The position numbers were made by a program, and so were the translations under genes. Source: AP-15 sp963736715 (GTDB lineage: Bacteria > Pseudomonadota > Alphaproteobacteria > ATCC43930 > CGMCC-115725). Taken from it: a stretch of DNA of 64,000 bases. Position 1 is the first letter of the stretch; each line of letters opens with the position of its first letter. The notes under the pieces are model-generated. The model was not told the DNA's origin. It saw nothing but the letters and a program-made list of their open reading frames with translations, and searched no databases. Below are positions 17,800-26,165 of the stretch, in pieces. The stretch lies in contig CAVTQA010000010.1 of NCBI GenBank assembly GCA_963736715.1, positions 248,001 through 312,000 of the forward strand. The letters are read 5' to 3'.

Positions 17800-18468
17800 C
17801 TGTGTTCGTCCCAAGCGCGGGAAAAATTGCGCCGCCCTCGGGTCAGTCAACCGCAATATAAGGTTAATCCCGCGACGTCCCCAACTTTGCCGGAACGGTC
17901 GTTTAGCTTCTACAGAAATCTGGTGCGAAGGTCGGCAGTCCACCCTGGTCGGCTGATCTCCGGTGCCGAGGTGAGGGTCGCCTCCGGGTGGAAAGCGGAC
18001 ATAGAGGGTCTGCTAAATTCGAAGGTCCGCGGTTGCGGGAGCGATATCCGTCATTTTCGCTTCAAATCCACCCGGCGAATTGAAAAATATAAACCCGCAT
18101 TCGGATAAAGTGACGATTTTGAACGCGTTTGCGGACAACTCTGGGCTAAAATTCAGGAGCTTGCGGGGGATCGAATGGGGCAGCAATGGGGGACCCGACG
18201 GGTGAAGCGGACAAGAGCGGTCTGAGGCTCGATTTCGACCGCCGTCACCCGAGGCGGGGAAAGTATGTCCAGATGCAGGCAAACGGGGTCCGTTCGGCGC
18301 CTCAGCGCCATCAACCGCCGGCTTCGATGGCCTCTTGCTCGCGGCGAACGCGATTTGCCGTTGCCCAAGCCGCTCAAAAGTGTGATCCTGCCCCTGAAGC
18401 CGCCGGGGATCTGCGAATCTCGGCCTACTTCGTGCGCAACTAGGTGAAAACGGGTTTGGGAGGGCGCC
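17800..18468. other. 670-base region without a recognisable gene
   Basis: No reading frame here has a convincing ribosome-binding site or family pattern. The right end provides the upstream region of the LVIVD-repeat gene, including GGGAGG close to its ATG. Confidence 0.45.
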
Positions 18469-20361
18469 ATGAGGGGCAAGCAGGGCAAGTTTGCGTTCGG
18501 CTTCGGCCTGCTATTTTCTGTTGCAATCGGACTGTCAAGCCAAGCTTGGGCGCAATATAACGGACCTTCAACTTTCGGGAGACATCCGGGACCTTATCTC
18601 CCTGATGGGCCGTACGTTCCGACAATTACGCCGACCTTGGGTAACGAGGGGGCTGCGGGCCTGCCGCCGGACATCCCGCCTCCGCCGAAGGGCTTTGACC
18701 AGCAGTCGATCTGGAACATGCAGGTTGTCGGGTTCAGCGACAACCAGGGCCGCGCCAGTTCCGACGACGGCTGGATCGAGGACCAAAACGGCCGCTACAT
18801 CGCCTACATCGCCAACAGCCCCGGCTCGGCTTACAACCCGCTGACCGGTCAAACCGAGAGCAACGGCACCTCGCTCATCGACGTGACGAACCCGGCAAAC
18901 CCGGTTTATCTCGATCACATCCCGTCGATCTTCCCCGTCACCAATACCGCCGGCAGCGGCGCGACCCATGTCGCCGTATGCGGCGGTAACACGCTGGCGG
19001 GCGATCTATACCCGAACCACTGGTTCATGGTCCGGCACAGCGGATCGTTGAATCAGGAGATCTGGGACGTCACCAATCCGCGGGCGCCGTTTCTCATCAG
19101 CATCCTGCTCGGCGGCCCGTCCATGCAAACAACCGCCCAGGGCCAGAGTGTGACGAACGTGGGCGCCAGTCTGACGAGCAATCAATTTCTGACGGCCAAC
19201 CACCACATCTGGTGGGAGTGCGATACCGGCATCGCCTACATGATCGCGCAGTCGGACAGTGACGGTTTCCCGGTTTGGAACGAAAGCGGGTCGAAGCAGC
19301 ACATTTACATCTTCGATCTACATGATCCGCACAATCCGGTCTTCATCCGCGAGTGGGGGCTGGTCGGGCAGCAGCCGGGAGCGGCGACTTCGGCCGGCTA
19401 TGTAAGCTGTTACAATGGCCCCGGGCCCAACTGCTATGAGGGCTTCACCAATCCCCCCGCCGGCGTCCATCAGGCGTACTCGGCGGGCCTATACAATGTA
19501 AACACTAGCGTACAATATCCCACCACCGGCGTGCCTGTACTACATGAGGTGTATTTCCCTTATGGGGTCGGCCAGGACGGCGTGGTCCAGATTACAGACC
19601 GAGACAAGCTGCTCGACGGCTGCACCGTCTCCACCAACTCGGATTGCGCGAACTTTCCGACCCAGGGCGACCTGCTTTATCCGCAGATCAGCTACGTGAC
19701 GATGAAACCGTCGCAGGGTGGGCATACCTCGATCCCGATCTTCGGGGTCCCGATCCCGCAAACACAGACGAACTGGGTAGCGAGTTCGGTCGCCGGCACT
19801 CCGCAAACATGGGATCTGCTGGCGATCACGTCGGAGCAGACCGCCAACGACTGCGCACCGCAGGATTGGAAGAACCCGACGCTGCTCGACATCACCCCAA
19901 CGCCGAACGCCAACGGCGTACTCACCCAGGCGGTCTGGCCGTTCGCCACCTTGGCGCTCGGGCAGTTCCCGGGCAATTTCTGCGAAAAGGGGGCGCGCTT
20001 CGGGATCCATGAGCTGAATTGGGAAATCTATGCTCCCTATTACGGCAAGATCATCGTCGCGGCATACTTCAACGCCGGGATACAGGTGTGGGACATTCGC
20101 GACCCGACCAGCCCCAGACGAATCGCCTACTTCATCCAGGCCCCGAACGGCAACACTCTGCCGAATTGCGCGAGCGCTGGCGGGATCCTACCGACGACCT
20201 ACTGCCCGAATGCGACCTTTTCCGACCTCGGGGAAGTGGACGACCGCGGCTACATCTACAACATGGATCGCGCCGGCTCGGGGGTGACGGTCCTCCAGTT
20301 GAAGGGCAACGCCGCGCAGGTCATAACCGGACAAGGCGCCGAAGGGGGCACGAACGACTGA
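18469..20361 (+). CDS. secreted LVIVD-repeat beta-propeller-like protein
   Basis: 630 residues with a signal peptide (GLLFSVAIGLSSQAWAQ). The mature protein contains repeated strands of the LVIVD type: TSLIDVTNPANPVYLDHIP, QEIWDVTNPRAPFLISILLG, HIYIFDLHDPHNPVFIREWG and IQVWDIRDPTSPRRIAYFIQ, spread over the chain as blades of a presumed beta-propeller. A Pro-rich linker follows the signal (GPYLPDGPYVPT). Cysteines in AVCGGN, SCYNGPGPNCYEG and NCASAGG suggest disulfides outside the cytoplasm. Function is unknown for this family. The next gene (20503) also encodes an exported protein and may be cotranscribed. Confidence 0.85.
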   Translation: MRGKQGKFAFGFGLLFSVAIGLSSQAWAQYNGPSTFGRHPGPYLPDGPYVPTITPTLGNEGAAGLPPDIPPPPKGFDQQSIWNMQVVGFSDNQGRASSDDGWIEDQNGRYIAYIANSPGSAYNPLTGQTESNGTSLIDVTNPANPVYLDHIPSIFPVTNTAGSGATHVAVCGGNTLAGDLYPNHWFMVRHSGSLNQEIWDVTNPRAPFLISILLGGPSMQTTAQGQSVTNVGASLTSNQFLTANHHIWWECDTGIAYMIAQSDSDGFPVWNESGSKQHIYIFDLHDPHNPVFIREWGLVGQQPGAATSAGYVSCYNGPGPNCYEGFTNPPAGVHQAYSAGLYNVNTSVQYPTTGVPVLHEVYFPYGVGQDGVVQITDRDKLLDGCTVSTNSDCANFPTQGDLLYPQISYVTMKPSQGGHTSIPIFGVPIPQTQTNWVASSVAGTPQTWDLLAITSEQTANDCAPQDWKNPTLLDITPTPNANGVLTQAVWPFATLALGQFPGNFCEKGARFGIHELNWEIYAPYYGKIIVAAYFNAGIQVWDIRDPTSPRRIAYFIQAPNGNTLPNCASAGGILPTTYCPNATFSDLGEVDDRGYIYNMDRAGSGVTVLQLKGNAAQVITGQGAEGGTND

Positions 20362-20502
20362 TCGTCCCGCGCGGGCTGACGGGGCCGCGCCCGAAGCTTG
20401 TCCTTGCGGCAGCTTCGGCGGGGTCCCATCAGCCGCTCATTTCACGGACAGATCGGCAATCGCGCCGATAGAGCCTGCCGACTTCTTAATCTTTTCGGAG
20501 CG

Positions 20503-21408
20503 ATGAGGGTGCGGAATTTTGCATTGCTTCTGATCGGCGCGGCGGCGCTCAGCGTGCCGGTGGTTGCGGCGAAGGGCGCGGAACAGGCAACCGGCGAACC
20601 GCTGATCTTGCAAGGGAAATGCGCGTCCGCCGGCGAATCCGCGGCGTGCACCTCGTGCGCGGTTGCGCTGGCGCAGGAAATTAAGCAGCCCGCGGGGGAC
20701 CGGGCCCTGATAGGGTCCTGTCCGAAAATGGCGGCCGGCCGCTACACGCTCAGCATTACGGTTCCGGTCCAACTCCTCCCGGCGCAGCCGGCGACGAAGA
20801 CTTTTGCTCAGCTCGAGGCATCGCTCGGCGCGACCTCCCGCGACCGGAGCGGCCGCGCCGGAGGCACTTTGGCCGAGACGCCGGCGGTTACGTGGAGCTG
20901 GTTTGGTCCCGCCGGGTATGTGCTTATCTACCAGACGACGCCGGTCACGATCGATCGCGACGCCGGCGTCGACGTCGCCGTCAAGCTTCGAGACCTCCGG
21001 TACTTCATCCCGCACCGAACCCAGGGGCCGGCCCACGATGACGGCGAGCTGGTCCTGGCAAAGGCCGAGCTGATGAGCCTGGAGCGCCTCCCCCCGCCGA
21101 CCTCGACCGAGCTCGGGGTGCCGCAAGAGTTCAGCGCAGAAGCGCTTGCCGCGGTGGTCCCCGGCCGCACCACCGAGAAGCAGGTCGAGGCGCTGTTCGG
21201 GCAGCCCTGGCGCACCGACGCAGGCGACGAGGACGAGGCGATACCCGAGAGCTGGGATTATCGCGGGAAAGACGCGGACGGCATATACCTCGTCCACATC
21301 GAATTTGACGCTCGGGGCACGACCAGCCTCATCGTCAAGGTCCCCGATAAGACCCACACTACGACCCCGACCGTGGCAAAAGCGCCGGCAGGCTCCGGCA
21401 AGCCCTGA
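20503..21408 (+). CDS. exported protein with C-terminal BamE/SmpA-like domain
   Basis: 301 residues from ATG 20503 (GGAG upstream), with a signal peptide (RNFALLLIGAAALSVPVVAAKGA). The middle is not recognised (Cys pair in AACTSCAVALAQEI; VTWSWFGPAGYVLIYQ). Residues about 225-275 follow the BamE/SmpA fold: VVPGRTTEKQVEALFGQPW then ESWDYRGKDADGIYLVHIEF. There is no lipobox cysteine right after the signal, so it is probably not the BamE lipoprotein itself. It lies 141 bases downstream of the LVIVD protein. Confidence 0.6.
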   Translation: MRVRNFALLLIGAAALSVPVVAAKGAEQATGEPLILQGKCASAGESAACTSCAVALAQEIKQPAGDRALIGSCPKMAAGRYTLSITVPVQLLPAQPATKTFAQLEASLGATSRDRSGRAGGTLAETPAVTWSWFGPAGYVLIYQTTPVTIDRDAGVDVAVKLRDLRYFIPHRTQGPAHDDGELVLAKAELMSLERLPPPTSTELGVPQEFSAEALAAVVPGRTTEKQVEALFGQPWRTDAGDEDEAIPESWDYRGKDADGIYLVHIEFDARGTTSLIVKVPDKTHTTTPTVAKAPAGSGKP

Positions 21409-21417
21409 GGTTCCGGC

Positions 21418-21735
21418 TCAGCGCCGCACGAAGCAAATCGCCACCCACACCTCGACCTGCGGCTGCGGCATGCTCGCCGGGAAGGCCGGCAGGCTGGCGC
21501 CGCGCATCATGTCTTCGACCGCGGCGTCGAGGTCGGGGTGCCCGGTGCTGCGCACGACCCTGTAGTCGAGCACGCGGCCGGAGCGGTCGACTACCACGTC
21601 GAGGTCGCGGCTCACTTCTACAGCGTCCCGCATCGCTTTGCGCGCCGCGAGGTCGAGGTGCGCCTGACGCCGCACACCCGTCGAGATCTTCTGCAAGGGC
21701 GAACGGATCGTCGTGCATCGGTGCGGCAGCGGCAA
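21418..21735 (-). pseudogene. TonB C-terminal domain, N-terminus missing
   Basis: The frame encodes a TonB_C-like end: VEVSRDLDVVVDRSGRVLDY, RVVRSTGHPDLDAAVEDMMR and LPAFPASMPQ, ending VEVWVAICFVRR. No membrane anchor or Pro-rich spacer precedes it; the first 30 codons are not TonB-like and upstream sequence is shared with the broken cupin. It looks like the detached periplasmic end of a TonB-family gene. It could still be translated from an internal start. Confidence 0.5.
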
Positions 21736-21794
21736 TCACGAGCATACCACCCCTGCCGAGCACATGCCGTCGAGCCATCGACGCTATGCCGAAT

Positions 21795-22125
21795 AAAACC
21801 TGAGGGGACCGATCCTTGATTCTCAAAGGTGTGAGGCGCTCCTCCTGGGATTGCCACGTAAGTTCCCTTCGTCACGTGCGACCTACTCACCGCTGACGCG
21901 CAGGCTCAAGGTTCCAGCAATGACGTAGAACACGTGGTCCTCCGGGTGCGCATGCACCTCCGGTCCCCGACTGCGCGGCTCAAGCCACCATTCCGATACC
22001 GAGTAGCGACCGCCCGTTTCGTCGGAGTCAGCCTTGAAGATCGCACGCATCCGGCCCATCGCGTAAACGCGACCCTGCTCAGGCGGAACGACTATCGGCT
22101 TACGGACCGCTCCAGCTTCTTCCAT
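21795..22125 (-). pseudogene. cupin-domain protein, frame-broken and truncated
   Basis: ATG 22125 reads MEEAGAVRKPIVVPPEQGRV and continues with cupin motif 1 (GPEVHAHPEDHVFYVIAGTL) to a TAG at 21883. Skipping one base there restores cupin motif 2 (KGTYVAIPGGAPHTFENQGS). After about 21800 similarity ends. The metal-binding His residues of both motifs are present, but on different frames, so a single active protein cannot be made unless the sequence is in error. Confidence 0.65.
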
Positions 22126-22356
22126 GAGGATGCTCCCGGTCGAACGTCATGATCTCTTCTTCTCGGGGTGTCCGCAATGGGCCGACTTGAGCCGGCCGGT
22201 CGTCGTCAGGCGAACGGCTGGAATCGCCGCTACCTAGTCGTTGCCGCGCGTTCCGGCGAAGCTCTCCTCACCGGCCCTTTGCGGACCCACTCCTCGCACA
22301 TTGCAAACCGGTACTTTGCTGAGTTCGCGGCCTACGCCGGGGCGAGCCGCCTGACC
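22126..22356. other. intergenic, no gene recognised
   Basis: Between the cupin remnant and the repeat at 22357 there is no supported gene. The frame translating as VGWVELSETHGQAARP on the minus strand belongs to a dispersed repeat and is not a protein gene. Confidence 0.5.
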
Positions 22357-22381
22357 ATGGGTTTCGCTCAGCTCAACCCAT
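22357..22381. repeat. ATGGGTT...AACCCAT dispersed repeat
   Basis: Arms ATGGGTT (22357-22363) and AACCCAT (22375-22381) flank TCGCTCAGCTC. This sequence, followed by CCTACA, is a familiar intergenic repeat in proteobacteria that is often mis-annotated as WVERSETH-type small proteins. Confidence 0.6.
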
Positions 22382-22406
22382 CCTACAGGGAGACTACAGA
22401 ACGAAT

Positions 22407-23222
22407 TCAGGACGCCGCCCGGCCGGCGCGCATCGCCTCCTTGATCAACGCGGCGAGCGGCAGGTGCAGATGCGAATTCGCCGCCAGGACGTCGCCGCTG
22501 GACATCATATCGTGACCGCCGGCCATGTCGCTGACGTATCCGCCCGCCTCGCGGACGAGGAGGAGCCCGGCGGCGATGTCCCACGGCGACAGTGCGAACT
22601 CCCAAAACCCTTCGTAGCGGCCAGCCGCGACATAGGCGAGGTCGAGCGCCGCCGAACCCATGCGCCGGACGCCGCTCGTCGCGCCCATGACCGCCGCGAG
22701 CGTGGCCATGTAAGCCTGCTGGTCGGTGCGGTCGCCAAACGGCATGCCGGTTCCGATGACCGCCTCGCCGAGTTGGCGGCGGGCGGAAACCCTCAGCCGG
22801 CGATCGTTGACATAGGCGCCCGCCCCTTTCTCCGCCCAGTACATCTCGTCGCGAATGGGTTCATAGATCACGCCGGCAACGATTTCACCGTCGCGTTCCA
22901 GCCCGATCGAGATCGCGAAATGCGGGATGCCGTGCAGAAAATTCGTCGTGCCGTCCAGCGGATCGACAATCCAGCGGTGCCGCGGGTCCGATCCTGCTTC
23001 CGCTCCGCTCTCCTCGAACAGCATCGCATAGCCGGGGCGCGCCCTCTTCAGCTCGGCCTTGAGCGTGCGCTCGGCCTTAAGATCGGCGGTCGAGACGAAT
23101 TCGCCGGCGCCTTTGACCGAGACCTGGAGGTGCTCGACCTCGCCAAAATCGCGGATGAGGCCGCGCGCCGCCTTCAGCGCGGCGTTTCCCATGACGTTGA
23201 GGATCGGTGACCGCACGGCCAT
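22407..23222 (-). CDS. inositol monophosphatase family phosphatase
   Basis: 271 residues from ATG 23222 (MAVRSPILNVMGNAALKAAR). Metal- and phosphate-binding motifs are complete: the acid pair in LFEESGAE, WIVDPLDGTTNFLHGIPHF (motif A) and SPWDIAAGLLLVREAGG (motif B). SuhB-like enzymes dephosphorylate inositol phosphates or related sugars, and some act in rRNA transcription complexes; the substrate is not fixed by sequence. It follows the formyltransferase gene by 20 bases, so the two probably form an operon. Confidence 0.92.
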   Translation of the reverse strand: MAVRSPILNVMGNAALKAARGLIRDFGEVEHLQVSVKGAGEFVSTADLKAERTLKAELKRARPGYAMLFEESGAEAGSDPRHRWIVDPLDGTTNFLHGIPHFAISIGLERDGEIVAGVIYEPIRDEMYWAEKGAGAYVNDRRLRVSARRQLGEAVIGTGMPFGDRTDQQAYMATLAAVMGATSGVRRMGSAALDLAYVAAGRYEGFWEFALSPWDIAAGLLLVREAGGYVSDMAGGHDMMSSGDVLAANSHLHLPLAALIKEAMRAGRAAS

Positions 23223-23242
23223 CTCGACGATTTCCGACGGAG

Positions 23243-24166
23243 CTAGCCGCCGAGCACCGTCCCCTCGGCGATGCCGGCTTCGCTCGCTGCGATCTTGGCT
23301 CCGTCGTCGAGACGCACCCGCGACACCTCCACGAAGCCGCCCTCCGCGAGGATCCGCATGCCCGCCTCGCCGACCGAGACGACCTCGCCGATCTTGCGTC
23401 CGCGCACCGCGCCAAAGGTCGGCGCCGTGATCTTGCGCGCGTCGAACAGGTAGAGCTTGCGTTCCCCCGCCATGGTCCAAGCGCCGGGCGCCGGGTTGCA
23501 GCCGCGGACCAGGTCGTAGACGAACTCGACATGGGTGGCCCAGTTGATGCGGGACTCGGCCTCGCGCACCCAGCCCTCGTAGGTCGCGCGGCCTTCGTCC
23601 TGCGTCGTTTCGGTTGCGCGACCCGACACGACCAGATCGGCGGCCTGCACCAGCGCTTCCACCCCTAGTGGGAAGATCTTGTCGAAATAGAGCGAGCCGG
23701 CAGTCTCGTCGGGTCCGATCGGCACCCGTTTTTGCAGGATCACCGGACCTTCGTCGAGACCGGGGGTCGGGCGGAAGATCGATAATCCGGTCTCGCTGCG
23801 TCCACGGATGATCGCCCACGGGATCGACGAGGGCCCGCGATGCAATGGCAACAGCGAGGGGTGGAACTGGATCATTCCGTGTTTCGGGATGGCGCAGAAT
23901 TCCGGCGGGGCGAAAAGCAGGACATAGGCCATTACGCCGAGATCGGCGTTAAGCTCGGCGAGCGCCTGCTTCGCTTCATCGCTCGAGTATTTGGCATGGC
24001 GGTGGACGGTCAGCCCGCGTTCTTGCGCCGCCACGACGAGCGGGTCAGGCCTGGCACCCGGCCGCTCCGGCGCCGCAAACACGCCGGCTATCTGGTCCCC
24101 GCGTGCGATAAAGGCCTCCAGCACGGCTTTGCCGAAGGCCTGTTGGCCGACGATCACGATGCGCAT
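23243..24166 (-). CDS. formyltetrahydrofolate-dependent formyltransferase/hydrolase family protein
   Basis: 307 residues. The N-terminal domain carries the formyl-folate hydrolase/transferase signature MIQFHPSLLPLHRGPSSIPW with the catalytic His in QFHPSLLP, and the catalytic Asp in TPGLDEGPVILQKRV. The C-terminal half (RGCNPAPGAWTMAGERKLYL) is the FMT_C-like OB domain. The QFHPSLLPxHRG form is closer to the hydrolase domain of 10-formyl-THF dehydrogenase than to Fmt (NVHGSLLP), so initiator tRNA is an unlikely substrate. It could formylate an amino sugar or act as a truncated formyl-THF hydrolase. Operon with the inositol-phosphatase-family gene. Confidence 0.82.
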   Translation of the reverse strand: MRIVIVGQQAFGKAVLEAFIARGDQIAGVFAAPERPGARPDPLVVAAQERGLTVHRHAKYSSDEAKQALAELNADLGVMAYVLLFAPPEFCAIPKHGMIQFHPSLLPLHRGPSSIPWAIIRGRSETGLSIFRPTPGLDEGPVILQKRVPIGPDETAGSLYFDKIFPLGVEALVQAADLVVSGRATETTQDEGRATYEGWVREAESRINWATHVEFVYDLVRGCNPAPGAWTMAGERKLYLFDARKITAPTFGAVRGRKIGEVVSVGEAGMRILAEGGFVEVSRVRLDDGAKIAASEAGIAEGTVLGG

Positions 24167-24203
24167 TTCGTTCCCTCCGAATGTCCCGCTCGGCGGCAGA
24201 GTT

Positions 24204-26156
24204 TCACGCTGAAGCGTCCGAGGGCAAGCTTATCACGCCCGGTTCGTCCGGGGTACCGGCCTCGCGGGCCCGCGGCAGCAGCAGGGTCACCGCTGTGCCG
24301 CGGCCGACCTCGCTGCGGATCGACGCAGAGCCGCCGGATTGGCGAGCAAACCCGTACACCAAGCTGAGGCCGAGACCGGTGCCTTTGCCCGGTCCCTTGC
24401 TCGTAAAGAACGGCTCGAAGGCCCGCGCCAATATTTCCGGAGGCATGCCGGCGCCGGTATCGGAGATCTCCAAGCCAACAAAATTCCCGGCCTCGCCGGA
24501 TACGCCGTCGGGCGAGGTCGTTTTGAACGTCCGTACCCGCAGCACTCCGCCCTCGGGCATCGCATCGCGAGAATTGATCGCGAGATTGATCACGGCAAGC
24601 TCAAGTTGCGTGGCATCGGCGTCGACCGGCCAGAGATCGGGCGAAAAATCGGTTTCAACCCTGACTTTGCTGCCGACAGTGCGAGACATCAGTTCCGCCA
24701 TTCGATGCAATACGTCGTTGAGGTCCAGGCGCGCAACCGTAAGCGGCTGCCGCCGCGCAAATGCGAGAAGTTGGCTCGTCAGCCTTTCGCCGCGCTCAAC
24801 GGTGGCGAGCGCCATCTCGACCCTGGCCTGCAGTGTCTGCTCACTTTGACGGCCGCTCAGAATTTCAAGGCAGCCTTGCAGCACGGTGAGCAGGTTGTTG
24901 AAATCATGGGCCACCCCGCCGGTCAGCTGCCCCAGCGCCTCCATTTTTTGCGCCTGGTGGAGGTCGGTCTCGGCCCGCATCCGCCGATGCATCTCGCGGT
25001 TCAACCGCCGCGCGGTGGCGCGCCACCGCCAAGTGGCCACCCTTTGCTGCTGCAATTGGCGCACGGCGAACAAGGTCATGCAGAGCAGCCCGAGCGAAGC
25101 CGGGACGGCAAACAACAGATAATCGACAAGATTGGCGCGCCACTGCGCTAGGATTCCCTGCCTCGGGATGCCGAAGACGACATAGAGGGCGTATTCGCCG
25201 ATCCGCTGATATCCGAAAAGGCGCCCGATTCCGTCGATCCCGCCCCTACCCCAAAACAAGCTGCGATCAGGTTGGGCAGCGATGGCTTGCATGAGGGGCG
25301 TTTCGGAAGAGAAGACCCGCGGGCCGGGCAACGGCGGATACCGCACGAGGACCGAGCCGTCGTCGCGCAACAAGAGCGCCGAGAAATTTTCATCGCGAGA
25401 GATGGTGCTGAAAAAATCAGCGAAGTAACTGGGGTTGGCGGAAATGATGATGACCCCGTCGAAACTTTCGTCCGGCGTCGATCGGCGGCGGCTGATGTCG
25501 AAATCGGAAAGACGGGTCAGTTGATCCATATGTTGGCGACCGACAAAAATGCCGGCATTGCGGTCCCGTTGCGCGACAAAGGCGTCGCGATTAGAGGCGT
25601 CGGCGGCGGTGGCTGGGAACTGGCTTCCGCTCGCTCGGATCTGCCCTTCGCCGTCAACCAACAGCACCGCGCCGATCTGCGGTAAGGTTTCGAGGTTCGA
25701 CAGAAACCGATGGAGTTCGCCGTCATGCTCGACACGGTCCCAGTCGAGCCCGCGGATACGGTCATCGATCCACGCAAGTATCAGCGCATAGGTCTCGATC
25801 GCACTAAGCGCATGTTCGTGCAGCTGGCCGGTCTCGACGGTGACCCGTTGTTTGGCCTCGAGCTGGACTAGGCGGAAGTTCTGCCACGCGGCAATCGTCA
25901 GGAGCAGCAACGGTACCGCGGCGGCCGCGACGAGCAGGAGGCGCGACGTCCACACCAGCCCGCGCTGCGGTCGTTCCGCGACCGAATCCGGCTCGGGGAC
26001 GGCAGCAAGGCCCGAGTCCTGCCCGCCAAAGCCGAGATCGGGGCTAAACCTGACGCCTGCCCAACGGATTAACCCGCCGACGCGCCTGGTAGCTGTGCTC
26101 ATCGCCTGCGTCAGGCTGAGCGCGAGCCGGTTGGCAACCGGTTCCCTGCCCTTCAT
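24204..26156 (-). CDS. membrane sensor histidine kinase with Cache-type sensor
   Basis: 650 residues. Two membrane helices (about 72-90 and 345-365) bound a 250-residue periplasmic sensor of the Cache type (LPQIGAVLLVDGEGQIRASG, VIIISANPSYFADFFSTISR, FSALLLRDDGSVLVRYPPLP). The cytoplasmic part has the phosphoacceptor H417 in LTGGVAHDFNNLLTVL, the N box VINLAINSRDAMP, G1 EISDTGAGMPPEI and the F/G2 region FEPFFTSKGPGKGTGLGLSL. There is no receiver domain and no response-regulator gene next to it, so its partner is elsewhere. The ligand is unknown. Start at the first ATG of the frame; the first 60 residues are poorly conserved and translation may begin later. Confidence 0.9.
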   Translation of the reverse strand: MKGREPVANRLALSLTQAMSTATRRVGGLIRWAGVRFSPDLGFGGQDSGLAAVPEPDSVAERPQRGLVWTSRLLLVAAAAVPLLLLTIAAWQNFRLVQLEAKQRVTVETGQLHEHALSAIETYALILAWIDDRIRGLDWDRVEHDGELHRFLSNLETLPQIGAVLLVDGEGQIRASGSQFPATAADASNRDAFVAQRDRNAGIFVGRQHMDQLTRLSDFDISRRRSTPDESFDGVIIISANPSYFADFFSTISRDENFSALLLRDDGSVLVRYPPLPGPRVFSSETPLMQAIAAQPDRSLFWGRGGIDGIGRLFGYQRIGEYALYVVFGIPRQGILAQWRANLVDYLLFAVPASLGLLCMTLFAVRQLQQQRVATWRWRATARRLNREMHRRMRAETDLHQAQKMEALGQLTGGVAHDFNNLLTVLQGCLEILSGRQSEQTLQARVEMALATVERGERLTSQLLAFARRQPLTVARLDLNDVLHRMAELMSRTVGSKVRVETDFSPDLWPVDADATQLELAVINLAINSRDAMPEGGVLRVRTFKTTSPDGVSGEAGNFVGLEISDTGAGMPPEILARAFEPFFTSKGPGKGTGLGLSLVYGFARQSGGSASIRSEVGRGTAVTLLLPRAREAGTPDEPGVISLPSDASA

Positions 26157-26165
26157 GCGTCGAGT

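Noticed and set aside
20503..21408. Calling the exported protein BamE
   Set aside because: Only the C-terminal 50 residues fit BamE/SmpA; there is no lipobox and the protein is far longer than BamE.
22234..22605. Minus frame containing WVELSETH
   Set aside because: Product of a dispersed intergenic repeat that is commonly mis-annotated as protein.
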